In this document: in pieces, positions 62,034 to 64,000 of the stretch | How positions within the stretch are numbered: the stretch's first letter is position 1 | Layout: each line of letters starts with the position of its first letter | From: Neurospora crassa OR74A | Taxonomy: Eukaryota; Ascomycota; Sordariomycetes; Sordariales; Sordariaceae | Assembly (NCBI RefSeq): GCF_000182925.2 | Contig: NC_026504.1 | Location: forward strand, 1,116,001 to 1,180,000 | Reading direction: 5' to 3' | Length of the DNA stretch: 64,000 nt | Notes under the pieces: model-generated | What the model saw: the letters and a program-made list of their open reading frames with translations, nothing else | Database searches by the model: none | Told to the model about the DNA's origin: nothing | Program-made: the position numbers and the translations under genes

Positions 62034-64000
62034 GTTCTACCACAGCAAGAATCACTCAATCTTTGACCCATATATGTCTTGATTCAGCCTCATGGAAATC
62101 CCACCTCTAATGGGTGACTCGTTCCCCGCAGGAAGGGGCAAGTTTCGGTAGTAAACAGTACATACCCTAGGGTCTTGCCATTGGCCTTGGACCCTTGAAA
62201 CACGCCTCAAAACCGGGCACGTTTACTGTTGGCACACATTTCATCGTTCATTAACATGAGTTTAATAGTCTGGCTATATACTATAGTGTACCACAGTAAA
62301 AGCCGTGTGGCGGCGCCTTATCTCATGGATCTCCAGCTCTGCCTGTCGTCCATCGTAGAATGTAACACCATGTGCCAGCAATGAACTTCTTATGGCTACA
62401 ATGTTTTGCCCACTCAGGAGTTACAGCTTACGAATATGTAGTATCAGGTATGTCACTTCTCATCATGGGGCATCACACTTAAGGACAAAGCAGACGAATC
62501 GCCGCCTCACTTATGCATGTCACATCCGGTCTCACTTTACTGCTATTGAGCATTTCACCAACGTTATAGTTGTCCGCAAGTCGAGTCTACACATACGGAC
62601 CAGACATTATGTGTACGGCGAACCACATCAACAACGGACAATCAGGCGGATAGGCGGTTGATCACCACAACACCACCACGGAGGATTGCCTGTGGCTGAC
62701 GATGTTGGTGGTTAACATATATTGAGGCATGGCCAGTGGATGGTTGATTGGCTAATCCTTACCAGCCAACGTCAATTGCATTTTCTTTTTTTAAAAAAAA
62801 ACAAGGCAGGCAAAAGAAAAAACAAAAAAGAAGCCCGCAGAGCTCATCATCAACGTTCTAGTATGGTCCGTCCGATTTACAAAAGGATAGACATCTAGGT
62901 CACTCATTCATGGTTGCGTTAACAGAAACACCAAAACCCGGCTTTATAGCTTGTTTCACCCGGACAGCGTGATCGTACAAGCACCACATTACCAGCAATG
63001 GCAAGGCGAATACATAATCCCGTAGTGTGCTGCTGTGCACAGGAAACACAATCAAACTCAGGACTGGATGAAAGAACACGCGCTACTAGAGAATCGAGTG
63101 CGCTCAGATTGGGTCTATTGCTGCGACCAACCACAGACTCCTCTTCCCACTAAGAAACATTCCGCTCAATAATATGGTGATGAGCCAGCTTTGTACACCA
63201 CTCGATCTCCAAGACTTGGATATGCTGGGATGACGACGAGGATCTACCGTAAGTAACACTTGATATGGCGGGGGCTCGCACTAGACCGTAACTCCGTGCT
63301 CATGAACTCGCCTAGCCACTCGCCGCTTTCCATGGTGAATGTTACCAACCAAGCACGACATCTCGCAAAGTAAAGAGGATGGAGAGGACGGGTATCTATT
63401 CCGGGAAAACAAACCCCGAACACACATCTACCTGGGTAGCTAACCAACCTGGATCACCGAGACCAACACAGCGTCAAACACACCATTGCTTCGAACCAAA
63501 ACTCGGGTCAAAGCCAAACCACGGATATCCCACACGAGACACCGAAAGAAGGTCTGGCGCTTGTTTCTGTTTGACGATAGATAGACATACGTCAAGACAT
63601 AGACATACATCCTTGGATATATGAATCGGACCTGGGCCATTGCTCCAGCACTACTTCCTCATTCACCAAGAATTTCATACATACCTAGCGAGCCGAACCG
63701 ACAGACACACACCGATATCCGAAACAGGAAGCGCTCAACAGAAGAGAGTAGGGCAACACTTGAAGTTCTACGAAGAGCGTACAAGTGCTACGGAGAATAG
63801 ATTGAGATGTGTTAGTCGTACAGTATGGTCTCAGTGCAGTTGGTTGGCTGGTCAGTAGATGGAAGGAGTGATGTTGCACATTACAAGTTAATGAGTGGGT
63901 GAGTGAGTGAGTGAACACTGAAGCGGGTAAGTGACCAATACCTAAACACGGGCCCCGATTCCAACAGGGGTCAATATAGCAACTGGAAGTGAAGCGAGCA

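Larger units (their letters stand above)
57451..64000. other. Host intergenic DNA right of the stack, no recognised gene
   Basis: Normal composition with no RIP. Open frames of up to 157 codons (57957-58430) show no domain, and their composition looks like chance. It contains a short 17-bp tandem repeat, an inverted repeat, ACG repeats near 58567-58587, a 36-A run, a T/A tract and GTGA repeats near 63896-63914. No tRNA or rRNA seen. Confidence 0.55.

Overview
This looks like nuclear DNA from a filamentous ascomycete (Pezizomycotina, most likely a Neurospora/Sordaria-type sordariomycete). The flanks have ordinary GC, long CT-rich and A-rich tracts and short spliceosomal introns. The middle is a very AT-rich block full of C-to-T and G-to-A transitions in CpA/TpG context, the mark of repeat-induced point mutation (RIP). 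No species was named and none can be proven from the window.

Layout. 1-9478 is host DNA with one clear gene: a two-exon serine/threonine kinase of the Ran1/Vhs1/Sks1 type on the minus strand (5626-4011). 9479-57450 is one giant nested transposon stack. 57451-64000 is host DNA in which I recognise no gene.

The stack can be parsed fully from long terminal repeats (LTRs), target-site duplications (TSDs) and restored reading frames. E1 is a plus-strand gypsy element with 137-bp LTRs at 9483-9619 and 57310-57446 (TSD AGTC). It was split near its gag/protease boundary by E2, a large plus-strand gypsy element with 394-bp LTRs (12330 to 51684, TSD ACCTT). The left LTR of E2 was entered by E5, a minus-strand copia element. 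E5 was then hit twice by minus-strand gypsy elements: E3 (12894-21615, 276-bp LTRs, TSD ACCTC) inside its RNase H, and E4 (22945-30569, about 306-bp LTRs, TSD CTTCT) just upstream of its reverse transcriptase (RT) core. A minus-strand Tad-like LINE (40380-45976, 16-bp TSD) lies inside the polyprotein of E2, between RT and RNase H. Order of arrival: E1, then E2, then E5 and the LINE, then E3 and E4.

All element genes are RIP relics. Stops are TAA/TAG where Gln or Trp codons are expected, and the RT YxDD box of all five LTR elements has lost one or both Asp to Asn. The outer ends of the elements escaped much of the mutation, so the two LTRs of each element show opposite RIP gradients. Two relic reading frames do not belong to the standard gag-pol set: a 768-codon sense frame 3' of pol in E2 (48820-51126), and an antisense Thr/Pro-rich plus coiled-coil frame 3' of pol in E4 (about 23513-24976, plus strand). 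Six 100-N gaps sit in or at the edges of repeats; in the one case that can be measured the true gap is about 35 bp.
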